Shown: positions 8,741-16,319 of the stretch, in pieces | Layout of the letters: each line of letters begins with the position of its first letter | Numbering within the stretch: the first letter of the stretch is position 1 | NCBI RefSeq assembly: GCF_010119935.1 | Contig: NZ_CP048209.1 | Span: forward strand, 6,546,001-6,610,000 | DNA from: Paenibacillus lycopersici | GTDB taxonomy: Bacteria; Bacillota; Bacilli; Paenibacillales; Paenibacillaceae | DNA: 64,000 bases | Reading direction: 5' to 3' | Made by a program: the position numbers and the translations under genes | Notes under the pieces: generated by a model | Database searches by the model: none | Told to the model about the DNA's origin: nothing | The model's input: only the letters and a program-made list of their open reading frames with translations

Positions 8741-9373
8741 TTATTGCGCCGCCGCTTTGGCCGAATAGACGTTGATATGGTCGATGTGCGCGATTTTGCC
8801 TTTGGCGACCTTGCTCGGACCGACGAACTTCAGCTCGTACGCCGCTGCCGGATGGTAGACATAGATTTTATCGGTGCCGCTGAAACGGACTTCCTTCGGC
8901 ATGCCGAGCGTCTTGATGACGGCTGCGAACGTCAGCGATTTGATGCCGACGGACTGGTCGACCGATTCGCCGAAGTTGCGCAGGTCGTAGATAACGCCCG
9001 CTTTGTTCACGCCGAATGCGAACGCGCCTTGGCCCATGCCGAAGTTGTACGACTCGTAATGGTTGCCCTTCGCATCGCCGCCCGTATCCGGCTCGCCCCA
9101 TTTGTAATGGACCGCGGAAATCGGCGTTTTGCCGGCGATGGCCTGCAAGCCCGGAATCTGGCCTTTCTTCGCCAAGCTGTAGATCGTATTGATATATGTG
9201 CTGCCGGTCTGCGCGCTCAAGCTCGCCGGAACGGATGCGCTCACTGTCTGTGCCGTGCTTGCCGCGTTTGCCCGGGGACCTGCGGCGAACGCCACGGAGC
9301 CTGCCGTAATGACTGCGACCAGGGCGAGTTTCCCCCAAGATTTCCAAACCGGGTTCATCGTTATTGCGTTCAT
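8741..9373 (-). CDS. Secreted DUF4309 (YjgB-like) protein
   Basis: This 210-residue precursor has a Sec signal peptide (basic MNAITMNPVWKSWGK, hydrophobic LALVAVITAGSVAFA, probable cut after RANA). The mature part resembles the DUF4309/YjgB family of Bacillales exported proteins, with YDLRNFG, AVIKTLGMPKEV and YVYHPAAAYELKF in the C-terminal half. Function in the family is unknown. The chosen ATG has GAGGTG eight bases upstream; an 11-codon longer frame has none. An ordered set of GTTAC/GTAAC sites lies upstream and suggests response-regulator control. Confidence 0.78.
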   Translation of the reverse strand: MNAITMNPVWKSWGKLALVAVITAGSVAFAAGPRANAASTAQTVSASVPASLSAQTGSTYINTIYSLAKKGQIPGLQAIAGKTPISAVHYKWGEPDTGGDAKGNHYESYNFGMGQGAFAFGVNKAGVIYDLRNFGESVDQSVGIKSLTFAAVIKTLGMPKEVRFSGTDKIYVYHPAAAYELKFVGPSKVAKGKIAHIDHINVYSAKAAAQ

Positions 9374-9456
9374 GCTGTATTCACCTCTTCGTAATAGTCG
9401 GGACAAGGGACGTCGCTGTTTACAACCTCATCTTACACAGGCCGCGGGCCAAGTCC

Positions 9457-9494
9457 GTTACAAAAGAGTTACGGGAAAGTAACAACATCGTAAC
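9457..9494. promoter_or_regulatory. Four GTTAC/GTAAC boxes at 11-bp spacing
   Basis: GTTAC at 9457 and 9468 and its complement GTAAC at 9479 and 9490 stand exactly 11 bp apart, making a nested dyad about 85-120 bp upstream of the DUF4309 start. The 11-bp period resembles OmpR-family sites such as PhoP boxes in Bacillus; the regulator is inferred, not known. Confidence 0.55.
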
Positions 9495-9554
9495 GATTGT
9501 AAAGCTGTGCGCATATCGCTTCCGGCGGCCGCCGTAACGAAAAAGACGGCCCGC

Positions 9555-9878
9555 CTAATGCGTGCCGCCTACGATTTTGAGTCCGCCCGCGCCGATGATG
9601 ATCATCGCGATAAAGACCATTTTGCGTTTATCCCTGGCTTCGCCGAACGCCAGCATCCCCAGAATGACGCTGCCGACGGAACCGATTCCCGTCCAGATGG
9701 CGTATGCCGTGCTGATGGGAATATCCTGCAGCGACCGGGACAAACAATAGAAGCTGACGAACCCGGAAGCCAGGGCGAGCAGCGTGCCCCGCCAGTTCTT
9801 GAATCCATTGGACAGCTTCATGCCCGTCACGCCGCCGACCTCTCCCAATCCGGAAATCAGCAAAAAAATCCATGCCAT
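9555..9878 (-). CDS. SMR-family transporter subunit (second of pair)
   Basis: This 107-residue protein has four hydrophobic segments and the SMR membrane-embedded acidic residue in GLGEVGGVTG near residue 13, plus the TAYAIWTGIGSVGS motif of helix 3. It lies 30 bp downstream of a second SMR gene, under the same TetR-regulated unit. Paired SMR genes (YkkC/YkkD, EbrA/EbrB and heteromeric Gdx types) usually form heterodimers that export quaternary ammonium compounds or guanidinium. AGGGGG precedes the ATG. Confidence 0.88.
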   Translation of the reverse strand: MAWIFLLISGLGEVGGVTGMKLSNGFKNWRGTLLALASGFVSFYCLSRSLQDIPISTAYAIWTGIGSVGSVILGMLAFGEARDKRKMVFIAMIIIGAGGLKIVGGTH

Positions 9879-9908
9879 GGCCGATTCCCCCTTTCATGCC
9901 GTTTCGAT

Positions 9909-10280
9909 CTATTCGGCTCCCGCCGACGAGACCGTCTCCTTCGGTTTCGCTTCCGCTTCCAATCGGCCCGAGATAACCTTCAGCCCGACGATGCCGCCTA
10001 CGAGCAGCGCAATAAACAGCAGCTTGAGCACGTTGACCGGCTCATCCAGTACGATGATGCCGACGATGACCGTGCCTACCGTTCCGATCCCCGTGAACAC
10101 CGCGTACGCCGACCCGATCTCGATCTGCTTCATCGCTTTGGCGAAGCACACGAAGCTGGCCGCCAGCAGCGCAACGGTAATCACGCTCGGCAGCAGCTTT
10201 GAGAATCCTTCCGATTCCTGCAGACCGTATGCCCACGCAACTTCGAGAAAGCCGGCGATCAGCAAATATAGCCATGCCAT
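9909..10280 (-). CDS. SMR-family transporter subunit (first of pair, SugE-like)
   Basis: This 123-residue protein has four membrane segments, with the key Glu in GFLEVAWAYGLQ near residue 13 and GSAYAVFTGIGTVGTV in helix 3. The EVAWA context resembles SugE/Gdx guanidinium exporters more than EmrE. A charged tail of about 17 residues follows helix 4 and is absent from its partner. It starts 16 bp after the TetR stop with AGGAGG upstream. Substrate is inferred only to class. Confidence 0.88.
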   Translation of the reverse strand: MAWLYLLIAGFLEVAWAYGLQESEGFSKLLPSVITVALLAASFVCFAKAMKQIEIGSAYAVFTGIGTVGTVIVGIIVLDEPVNVLKLLFIALLVGGIVGLKVISGRLEAEAKPKETVSSAGAE

Positions 10281-10296
10281 GTCGCGTTCAACCTCC

Positions 10297-10884
10297 TTAT
10301 CTCGCTCGCTCCAGCCGCAGCGAATCCTGCAGCCATTCCCATATTAGCGCCTGCCGGCGGCGATAATGCTCCGTATCGTACAGCTTATGTTCCACAAGCA
10401 GCCCGTCGATCGCGGCATAGAACAGCGCCAGCAGCCGTTCGACCTGCGCGTCGTCGAAGGCTCCCGGGCCGGCGCATTCGCGCAGCAGCCCGGTCATGGG
10501 GGCGGTAACGCCATCCTCGTAGACGGCGAACGTCCTCCGCAGCCGTTCCTCCACGTTCCGGGGCGGCATGAGCATCGTTCGCCTGAGGAACGATTGTCCC
10601 TTCGACAGCTCGTCGAGATCGGTGTAGAAGCGGAAGATCGCGTAATACCGCTCGATCGGCGGCCGATCCGCCATCTGCTTGAACAGCAGCATGAACTTCT
10701 CGTGTTCTTCTTGTACCGCGTCTGCCACCAGCTCGAGGAACAGCTGTTCTTTGGACTCGAAATGCGCATAGATCGACGGCGTCTTGATGCCGACGGATTT
10801 GGCGATCTCCGACAAGGAGACGCCGTCGTAGCCCGACTCCGCGAACAGCGTCAGGGCGGCTTGTTTTAATCGGATTGCGGTCAT
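10297..10884 (-). CDS. TetR-family repressor of the SMR pair
   Basis: The 195-residue protein has an N-terminal TetR helix-turn-helix (LTLFAESGYDGVSLSEIAKS through TPSIYAHFESKEQL) and an all-helical ligand domain. It is the first gene of a leftward operon with the two SMR genes, so it most likely represses its own operon and responds to the exported compound. The ATG at 10884 is preferred over GTG at 10893, because AGGAG lies eight bases upstream of it. Confidence 0.9.
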   Translation of the reverse strand: MTAIRLKQAALTLFAESGYDGVSLSEIAKSVGIKTPSIYAHFESKEQLFLELVADAVQEEHEKFMLLFKQMADRPPIERYYAIFRFYTDLDELSKGQSFLRRTMLMPPRNVEERLRRTFAVYEDGVTAPMTGLLRECAGPGAFDDAQVERLLALFYAAIDGLLVEHKLYDTEHYRRRQALIWEWLQDSLRLERAR

Positions 10885-10927
10885 ATGATTCACTCCTATG
10901 GGATAAAGAAGAGCAGTATTGATTCGC

Positions 10928-10945
10928 CTAACGAATGTTAGTTAG
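10928..10945. promoter_or_regulatory. Putative TetR operator
   Basis: CTAAC-N4-GTTAG, immediately followed by a second GTTAG, lies 44-61 bp upstream of the tetR start in a short AT-richer stretch. Autoregulation is inferred from position. Confidence 0.5.
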
Positions 10946-10984
10946 CCAATATCTCGTATAGTAACCCGCGGGGGCGGCAGATGT

Positions 10985-11760
10985 CAATGGTTATGGCTGG
11001 AACAAGAGAGGGATGCCTGTAGCGTGCTGCCGCCTAGCTTTTCGAATAGGAGCGATCACGGTGCGGAGCAGCTCCGGAACGGTCATGTCCGCGCATGAGC
11101 TGCGCGTGCTGTGCCTGCCGACCGGACTCTTCTGCGCCATGCTTAGCTTGGTGGCGGAATGCAGTGCACGGGGTGCAACTCTTCGCTCGACATCCGCCTG
11201 TTTTTCACCAATGTAGTGTACTGGGTGCACCTCTTTGCTCGGATCCACTGGTTTCCGCCAATGTAGTGTACTGGGTGCACCTCTTTGCTCGAATGCACCG
11301 GTTTTTCGCCAGTATAGTGTTCTGTGTGTACCTCTTTACTCAACTAACTCTGTTGAGGTTCCGTCTATGCGGTGCACTGGACACACTATATGCTCCGCTT
11401 CGTCACTGCTCAGTTTTGTACGAGCGCACTACATTCCTCCGACTTCAACTAAGTCTAACAAGCTGCAACGATTGGGTTTACCGGTCGATAAGGATCGTTC
11501 ATGCATCGCCACCAAACGAATGAACCGTGCAGTTGCCCGGCTCGACGTCGAATGAAGCTGCCTCCCTAAGACACCATCTTTGGCTAATCCGACAGCCCGC
11601 TTCCCCTTCGAACATCTTGGTGACATCCGCATTGACCAGCGCGCGCCCTCCGCAAGCCCTGCCAATTCGGGCAGGCGGCTCCTGCCCAGATTTGCTGCCA
11701 CACATAAAATTCCCTCACTGCCGCCCGCCAAACGCTGGTAATGCATTCCTTATTATGTTA
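10985..11760. other. Gene-free spacer
   Basis: About 780 bp between the divergent tetR and winged-helix/ATPase genes hold no convincing coding frame. The first half contains the 50-52-bp repeats listed separately. The rest (11400-11760) has ordinary composition with no recognisable protein; near 11740 it becomes AT-rich before the next promoter. Confidence 0.6.
11159..11385. repeat. 50-52-bp degenerate tandem repeats
   Basis: The segment (G/A)TGTAGTGTACTGGGTGCAC followed by CTCTTTGCTCG recurs at 11159, 11211, 11261 and about 11312, with a decayed copy (TGCGGTGCACTGG) near 11368. Periods are 52, 50, 51 and about 52 bp. Most units hold a GTGCAC palindrome. In the leftward direction the units read as SKEVHPVHYIG-like peptides, but no start signals or continuous frame support a gene. 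Confidence 0.75.
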
Positions 11761-11766
11761 TTATGT

Positions 11767-11778
11767 AATTACGTAATT
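11767..11778. promoter_or_regulatory. Perfect palindrome upstream of the wHTH-ATPase gene
   Basis: AATTACGTAATT, a 12-bp perfect palindrome inside the AT-rich stretch 11745-11785, lies 42-53 bp before the start codon, where an autoregulatory site would be expected. Binding by the encoded winged-helix protein is inferred. Confidence 0.45.
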
Positions 11779-11819
11779 AGATAATTTTGTTCAAAACACT
11801 TTATCGAGGTGATCGATGG

Positions 11820-13073
11820 ATGAACATGAACGAGCAGCGTAATTTCGGAGCCGAGCTGGATGAATTGAAAACGCAGTTCGCGCAGCTTCAAGAGAAGCTC
11901 AAGCAGGCGCTCGACGCGCGGAGCAGCAGCGCCGCCAACCCGCATGCCGCCGCGCCGAGCCCATCCGGCGCGGCAAGCTTCTCTGGCGCGGCCGGAACGT
12001 CCGGCGCCACAATCCTTCCCGGCCCTGCCAGCCTGCCTGGCGGCCAAGGCCCTACCGGCGCCGGCGACTCAGCCGCCACCGCAGCCGCCCCCTCCCGCGA
12101 CAGCGGGCCGGAAGCTCCTCGCGGGTCGCTTCACTTCGCCGGCACCTTCGAGCATGCGCATGCGCTGCTGAAGTGGGAGCCGCAAGAGCGGACCGCGGAA
12201 CAGCTGCTGCGGTTCGACAGCGAACGGGCGGCCAAGATTTTGGCGGCGCTCGGACATAAGCAGCGGCTGGACATTCTGCGCTCGCTGCTCCTAAGGCCGC
12301 AGACCGGCAGCGCCCTTGTCGAACAGCTGCAGATGGGCACGACCGGCCAGCTGTATCACCATGTCAAGGCGATGGCCGGCGCCGATCTGCTGCGGCAGGG
12401 AGAGCGGGGCGGCACATACGCCGTGCAGCCGCAGCGCATGCTTCCGCTCCTGCTGCTGCTGGCGGCGGCGGATGAACTCAGCGACACGAGCGATTATATC
12501 GAGATGACGACGGCTCGCGAACGCGCCGGCGACTATCTCGGAGCGGCTGACAGCGCCGGATACGACCCGCACGCCCTGCTGTGGGCGGTGTTGGAGAACG
12601 CCCTGATGGAGCATGAAGCAGGCCACTGCAGCGATGTTCATCTGTTCCTGCACGGAGCGTCCGTCACGATCGCGGACAATGGCCGCGGCATCCCGGCCTC
12701 GCTGCTCGACGGCTTGGACCGCACTTGGCTTCACAGCGTGATGACGGACCTGCGGCAGCTGGCCGTCCGGAGCGCGGAAGTCACGGTTTCCGGCGGCGCC
12801 AAAGGCATCACCATGCCCGTCGTCAACGCCATGGCCGCGCAGCTGCAAGTGGAAATCCGGCGGGAAGGCCGAATTTCGCGCCAAAGCTACAAGCACGGCA
12901 TTCCGCAGCATCCGCTGCTCACGATCGGAACGACGAACGAGACCGGAACGAGCGTGACGTTCGAGCCCGATCCGGAGCTGTTCAGCGGACGCTTCGACCT
13001 GGCGTTAATCGAGGCGCGAGCCGAAGCGATCCGTGCGACTTACCCTGCATTGAACATCCATGTCCATGCCTAG
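11820..13073 (+). CDS. ArsR-like winged-helix regulator fused to a GyrB-type GHKL ATPase domain
   Basis: The protein has 417 residues. Residues 8-32 are a short coiled coil; 35-100 a Ala/Ser/Pro/Gly linker; about 130-205 an ArsR-like winged helix (ALGHKQRLDILRSLL, then QLYHHVKAMAGADLL). Residues about 248-390 match the N-terminal ATPase domain of DNA gyrase B: ENALMEHEAGHC, DNGRGIP (286-292), GAKGITMPVVNA (326-337), IRREGRISRQSYKHGIPQ and TGTSVTFEPDPELF. By alignment from memory to E. coli GyrB, the Mg-binding Asn is kept (N260) but the catalytic Glu42 position is Ala256, so it may bind ATP without hydrolysing it. No toprim or transducer domain follows. GAGGTG precedes the ATG. It is 21 bp upstream of a YnfA gene. 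Confidence 0.85.
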   Translation: MNMNEQRNFGAELDELKTQFAQLQEKLKQALDARSSSAANPHAAAPSPSGAASFSGAAGTSGATILPGPASLPGGQGPTGAGDSAATAAAPSRDSGPEAPRGSLHFAGTFEHAHALLKWEPQERTAEQLLRFDSERAAKILAALGHKQRLDILRSLLLRPQTGSALVEQLQMGTTGQLYHHVKAMAGADLLRQGERGGTYAVQPQRMLPLLLLLAAADELSDTSDYIEMTTARERAGDYLGAADSAGYDPHALLWAVLENALMEHEAGHCSDVHLFLHGASVTIADNGRGIPASLLDGLDRTWLHSVMTDLRQLAVRSAEVTVSGGAKGITMPVVNAMAAQLQVEIRREGRISRQSYKHGIPQHPLLTIGTTNETGTSVTFEPDPELFSGRFDLALIEARAEAIRATYPALNIHVHA

Positions 13074-13094
13074 CCGCCGAAAGGAGCACCGTCC

Positions 13095-13427
13095 GTGATC
13101 ATCGCCATACTGCTCTTCCTGATTGCCGGCCTCGCCGAAATCGGCGGAGGCTACCTCGTCTGGCTGTGGCTCAAGGAAGCCCGCCCGCTCTGGTTCGGAC
13201 TCGTCGGCAGCCTCGTGCTGGTCGCGTACGGCGTCATTCCGACGTTCCAGAGTTTCCCCTCGTTCGGGCGCGTCTATGCCGCCTACGGCGGCGTGTTTAT
13301 CGTGCTCGCCGTGCTCTGGGGCTGGCTCGTCGACCGCAAGGCGCCGGACGTCTACGACTGGGTCGGCGCCGCCGTGTGCATCGCCGGCGTCGCCATCATG
13401 CTCTGGGCTCCCCGGGGCGCCGCCTAA
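13095..13427 (+). CDS. YnfA-family (UPF0060) inner-membrane protein
   Basis: This 110-residue protein has four hydrophobic helices and the family segments AGLAEIGGGYLVWLWL near residue 10 and YAAYGGVFIVLA near residue 65. YnfA proteins resemble small multidrug transporters in size and topology, and some have been linked to drug export. The start is GTG with AAAGGAG eight bases upstream. The 21-bp gap after the wHTH-ATPase gene and a terminator downstream make these two a single transcription unit, so the regulator may sense a compound or energy state relevant to this transporter. Confidence 0.92.
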   Translation: MIIAILLFLIAGLAEIGGGYLVWLWLKEARPLWFGLVGSLVLVAYGVIPTFQSFPSFGRVYAAYGGVFIVLAVLWGWLVDRKAPDVYDWVGAAVCIAGVAIMLWAPRGAA

Positions 13428-13492
13428 ATCCGGCATGCATAACCGGCCTGGTTCGTGGTATACTAGAGGCAATACAAAGGCCCTGCTACCGG

Positions 13493-13534
13493 AAGGTACA
13501 TCCTCGTCGATCATGATGAGGATGTACCTTTTTT
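13493..13534 (+). terminator. Terminator after the ynfA-like gene
   Basis: AAGGTACATCCTC at 13493-13505 pairs perfectly with GAGGATGTACCTT at 13518-13530, followed by a T6 tract. Confidence 0.92.
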
Positions 13535-13602
13535 GCATAACGGGCGCAAGCTTCATGCTCAGCAAGACAGCAAGACATCACGATCAGGAGAGTGAATCAT
13601 CC

Positions 13603-15348
13603 ATGCTGCTCGAAGCCATCTACCATCGCCCGAAACAAAACTGGGCTTACGCCTACGACCGCTCCACGCTCCATCTGCGGGTCCGCACCAAACGCGGCGA
13701 CATGGACGCCGTGCAGGCGATCGCCGGAGATAAGTATGCCTGGGACAAAACGAAACAAACGCTCGACATGCGCATCTTCGCCTCGGACGCGCTGTTCGAC
13801 TATTGGGAGACCGAGGCGGAGCCGCCGTTCAGACGGCTGCGCTACGCCTTCGGTTTCAAGCAAGACAAGACCGAGCTGTATATGACGGAGAGCGGCTTCG
13901 CCGACCGGCTGCCGGACGATTGCTTGACGTTCTTCGACTTCCCGTTCATTAACCCGGCGGATGTTTTCGAGCCGCCGGCATGGGTCAAGGACGCGGTGTT
14001 CTATCAGATCTTCCCGGAACGGTTCGCGAACGGCGATCCCGATTTGAACCCGGAACACATCGAGCCGTGGGGCGCGAAGCCGACGCCGGGCAATTTCTTC
14101 GGCGGCGATCTGCAGGGCGTCATCGACCATCTGGATTATTTGCAGACGCTCGGCATTACGGCGATCTATTTCACCCCCGTGTTCGAAGCGACGACGAATC
14201 ACAAATACGACACGCGCGATTATATGAAGGTCGATCCGCATTTCGGTTCCAACGAGCTGCTGCGAAGCCTCATCGAACGCTGCCATGAGCGGGGCATCAA
14301 GGTGCTGCTCGACGCCGTGTTCAATCACGCGGGCGCGACCTTCGCCCCCTTCCTGGACGCGAAGGAGAAAGGCGCGGATTCCGAATACGCCGGCTGGTTC
14401 CACGTCCGCGATTGGCCGCTGCGCGTCGAGGACGGCATCCCGACCTACGACACGTTCGCGTTCGAGCCGATCATGCCGAAGCTGAACACCGAGCATCCCG
14501 ACGTCAAGAAATACCTGCTGAACGTGGCCCGCTACTGGGTCGAGGAAATCGGCATCGACGGCTGGCGGCTGGACGTCGCCAACGAGGTGGATCATGCGTT
14601 CTGGCGGGAATTCCGCGACACGGTCAAGAAGGTCAATCCCGACGCGTACATCCTGGGCGAGATTTGGCATGATTCCATGATGTGGCTGCAGGGCGACCAG
14701 TTCGACGCCGTCATGAATTACCCGTTCACGAACGCCGTCCTGGACTACGCCGCTTACGGCAAGCTGGACGGCCGCAGCTTCGCGAACGCCATCGGCACCC
14801 AGCTGGCTAATTATCCGCAGCAGGTGTCGGAGGCGGCCTTCAACCTGCTGGACAGCCACGACACGCCGCGCCTGCTGACGCTGGCCGGCGGCGACGAGCG
14901 CCGCATGAAGCTGGCCGCGCTGTTCCAGTTCACGTATCCCGGCACGCCGTGCATCTATTACGGGGACGAAGTCGGCATGTCCGGTAAGGGCGACCCGGAT
15001 TGCAGGCAGTGCATGGTGTGGGACGAGCGGCAGCAGAACGGCGGCCTGCTGCGCTTCTACCGCGCGCTCATCGCGCTGCGCAAGGAGCATGCCGCGCTGC
15101 GCGGCATGGACTTTGCGTTCCTGCACGCGGAAGCGGACGATGCCGCCATCGCATATGAGCGACGCGGCGGCGGCGAGCGATTCATCATCGCCATGAACGC
15201 CGGTACCGCGAGCCGCGAGCTGAACATTCACGGCGCGGGCGGCGATTGGCAGGACGCCTTCACGGGACACAGGGCGGCCGCACACAAGAATTCGCTGGCG
15301 ATCGAGCTGGAAGCCGGCGGCTTCGCGGTGTACAAGCAATTGAAATAG
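13603..15348 (+). CDS. GH13 neopullulanase / cyclomaltodextrinase / maltogenic amylase
   Basis: This 581-residue cytoplasmic enzyme hydrolyses cyclodextrins, pullulan or maltodextrins to small sugars. An N-terminal beta domain (residues 1-125), which mediates dimerisation in this GH13_20 group, precedes the barrel. Catalytic residues are Asp324 (GWRLDVANE), Glu353 (ILGEIW) and Asp420 (LDSHDTPR). AVFYQIFPERFANGD near residue 127 is a family signature. No signal peptide is seen. The open frame extends far upstream, but ATG 13603, preceded by AGGAG, gives the family N-terminus. It probably processes the dextrins brought in by the transporter at 17.9-21.6 kb. Confidence 0.92.
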   Translation: MLLEAIYHRPKQNWAYAYDRSTLHLRVRTKRGDMDAVQAIAGDKYAWDKTKQTLDMRIFASDALFDYWETEAEPPFRRLRYAFGFKQDKTELYMTESGFADRLPDDCLTFFDFPFINPADVFEPPAWVKDAVFYQIFPERFANGDPDLNPEHIEPWGAKPTPGNFFGGDLQGVIDHLDYLQTLGITAIYFTPVFEATTNHKYDTRDYMKVDPHFGSNELLRSLIERCHERGIKVLLDAVFNHAGATFAPFLDAKEKGADSEYAGWFHVRDWPLRVEDGIPTYDTFAFEPIMPKLNTEHPDVKKYLLNVARYWVEEIGIDGWRLDVANEVDHAFWREFRDTVKKVNPDAYILGEIWHDSMMWLQGDQFDAVMNYPFTNAVLDYAAYGKLDGRSFANAIGTQLANYPQQVSEAAFNLLDSHDTPRLLTLAGGDERRMKLAALFQFTYPGTPCIYYGDEVGMSGKGDPDCRQCMVWDERQQNGGLLRFYRALIALRKEHAALRGMDFAFLHAEADDAAIAYERRGGGERFIIAMNAGTASRELNIHGAGGDWQDAFTGHRAAAHKNSLAIELEAGGFAVYKQLK

Positions 15349-15371
15349 AACGCTGTGATGGGAATAAAACA

Positions 15372-15417
15372 ACAAGAGCGAGAAGGGGCGGGCATCCCCG
15401 CCCCTTCTCGCTCTTGT
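15372..15417. terminator. Bidirectional terminator, perfect 21-bp stem
   Basis: Arms 15372-15392 and 15397-15417 are perfectly complementary with a four-base loop. It lies between the convergent GH13 and GTP cyclohydrolase genes. Confidence 0.9.
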
Positions 15418-15423
15418 GCGTTG

Positions 15424-16176
15424 TTATCGCAAATGCCCCGACCGGTTTACTTTCGTCTGCAAATATTTGCGGTTAAATTCCGAAATATCGCCCCACAGCG
15501 GCACGCGGCCGCCGACGTTCATGCCGGACGCCTTGAGCGCCTCCAGCTTCCGCGGATTGTTCGTGATCAGCGTGACCGGCTTGCTTCGCAAATGCTTCAA
15601 CACGACCAACGTGTCGTCGTAGCTCCGCGCATCGTCTTTGAAGCCGAGCTCCAAGTTCGCTTCCACCGTATCGTAGCCCTTCTCCTGCAGCAGGTAAGCC
15701 ATCGCCTTGCTGAACAGCCCGATTCCGCGCCCCTCGTGATTGGCCAGGTAGAAGAGCGCCCCCGTTCCGTGCTTGACGATCATTTGCATCGATTGATGCA
15801 GCTGATAGCCGCAATCGCAGCGTTTGCTGCCGAAAATATCGCCGGTATGGCAGATGCTGTGCATCCGAATCAGCGCATCGTCGGCGTTCGCGAAATCGCC
15901 GTACACGAGCACGCTCGACTGCTGCTTCTCCGCCAAATTCGAAGCCGACAGCTGCTCGATCAGAAACTCGGTCCGTTCCTTCTCCTTGCAGCCGCCTTCC
16001 TTATGGACGAGATCTCTGCAGGGAAGCCAGCAATACCACTGAAACTGCACCGTCTCCCCGTCCAGATTGACCGGAAGCCGGATAGGACCCACCACAATAA
16101 TCGTGCCGTTCTTCCCCTTGATCGTCTCGATATTCCGATCCAGCATGGAGACGATATTCTCATCGATGACAGGCAT
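15424..16176 (-). CDS. ribA: GTP cyclohydrolase II (RibA-type)
   Basis: This 250-residue enzyme converts GTP to the pyrimidine precursor of riboflavin. Zinc ligands Cys109, Cys120 and Cys122 lie in HSICHTGDIFGSKRCDCG, and NHEGRGIGL (about 146-154) and the C-terminal YLQTK segment match the family. Compared with E. coli RibA it has about 55 extra N-terminal residues containing three further Cys residues, and there is no fused RibB domain. It sits alone, away from other rib genes, so it may be an accessory copy; the usual Bacillales pathway gene is a RibBA fusion. Confidence 0.88.
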   Translation of the reverse strand: MPVIDENIVSMLDRNIETIKGKNGTIIVVGPIRLPVNLDGETVQFQWYCWLPCRDLVHKEGGCKEKERTEFLIEQLSASNLAEKQQSSVLVYGDFANADDALIRMHSICHTGDIFGSKRCDCGYQLHQSMQMIVKHGTGALFYLANHEGRGIGLFSKAMAYLLQEKGYDTVEANLELGFKDDARSYDDTLVVLKHLRSKPVTLITNNPRKLEALKASGMNVGGRVPLWGDISEFNRKYLQTKVNRSGHLR

Positions 16177-16241
16177 GGACGTCCTCCTTGACTTGCGTTA
16201 GCTTTCGCTCAGGTCCGTATACGGTAGGATTCCCTCCGTTT

Positions 16242-16294
16242 GCAAAAAATAAAGCCGTCCCCGCCAAACGCGCACTGCGTCCGGCGGGAACGGC
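16242..16294 (-). terminator. Terminator of the amylase/maltodextrin operon
   Basis: Read leftward, GCCGTTCCCGCC pairs with GGCGGGGACGGC across an 17-base loop and is followed by TTTATTTTTTG. Confidence 0.85.
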
Positions 16295-16319
16295 CTATTC
16301 GGCTTTCCCGGTCACATAT

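Noticed and set aside
10885-10990. Guanidine riboswitch upstream of the SMR operon
   Set aside because: The leader is too short and I found no ykkC-type conserved blocks.
10991-11343. Leftward frames encoding SKEVHPVHYIG repeats
   Set aside because: The peptide repeats follow the 50-52-bp DNA array; frames are broken and lack ribosome sites.
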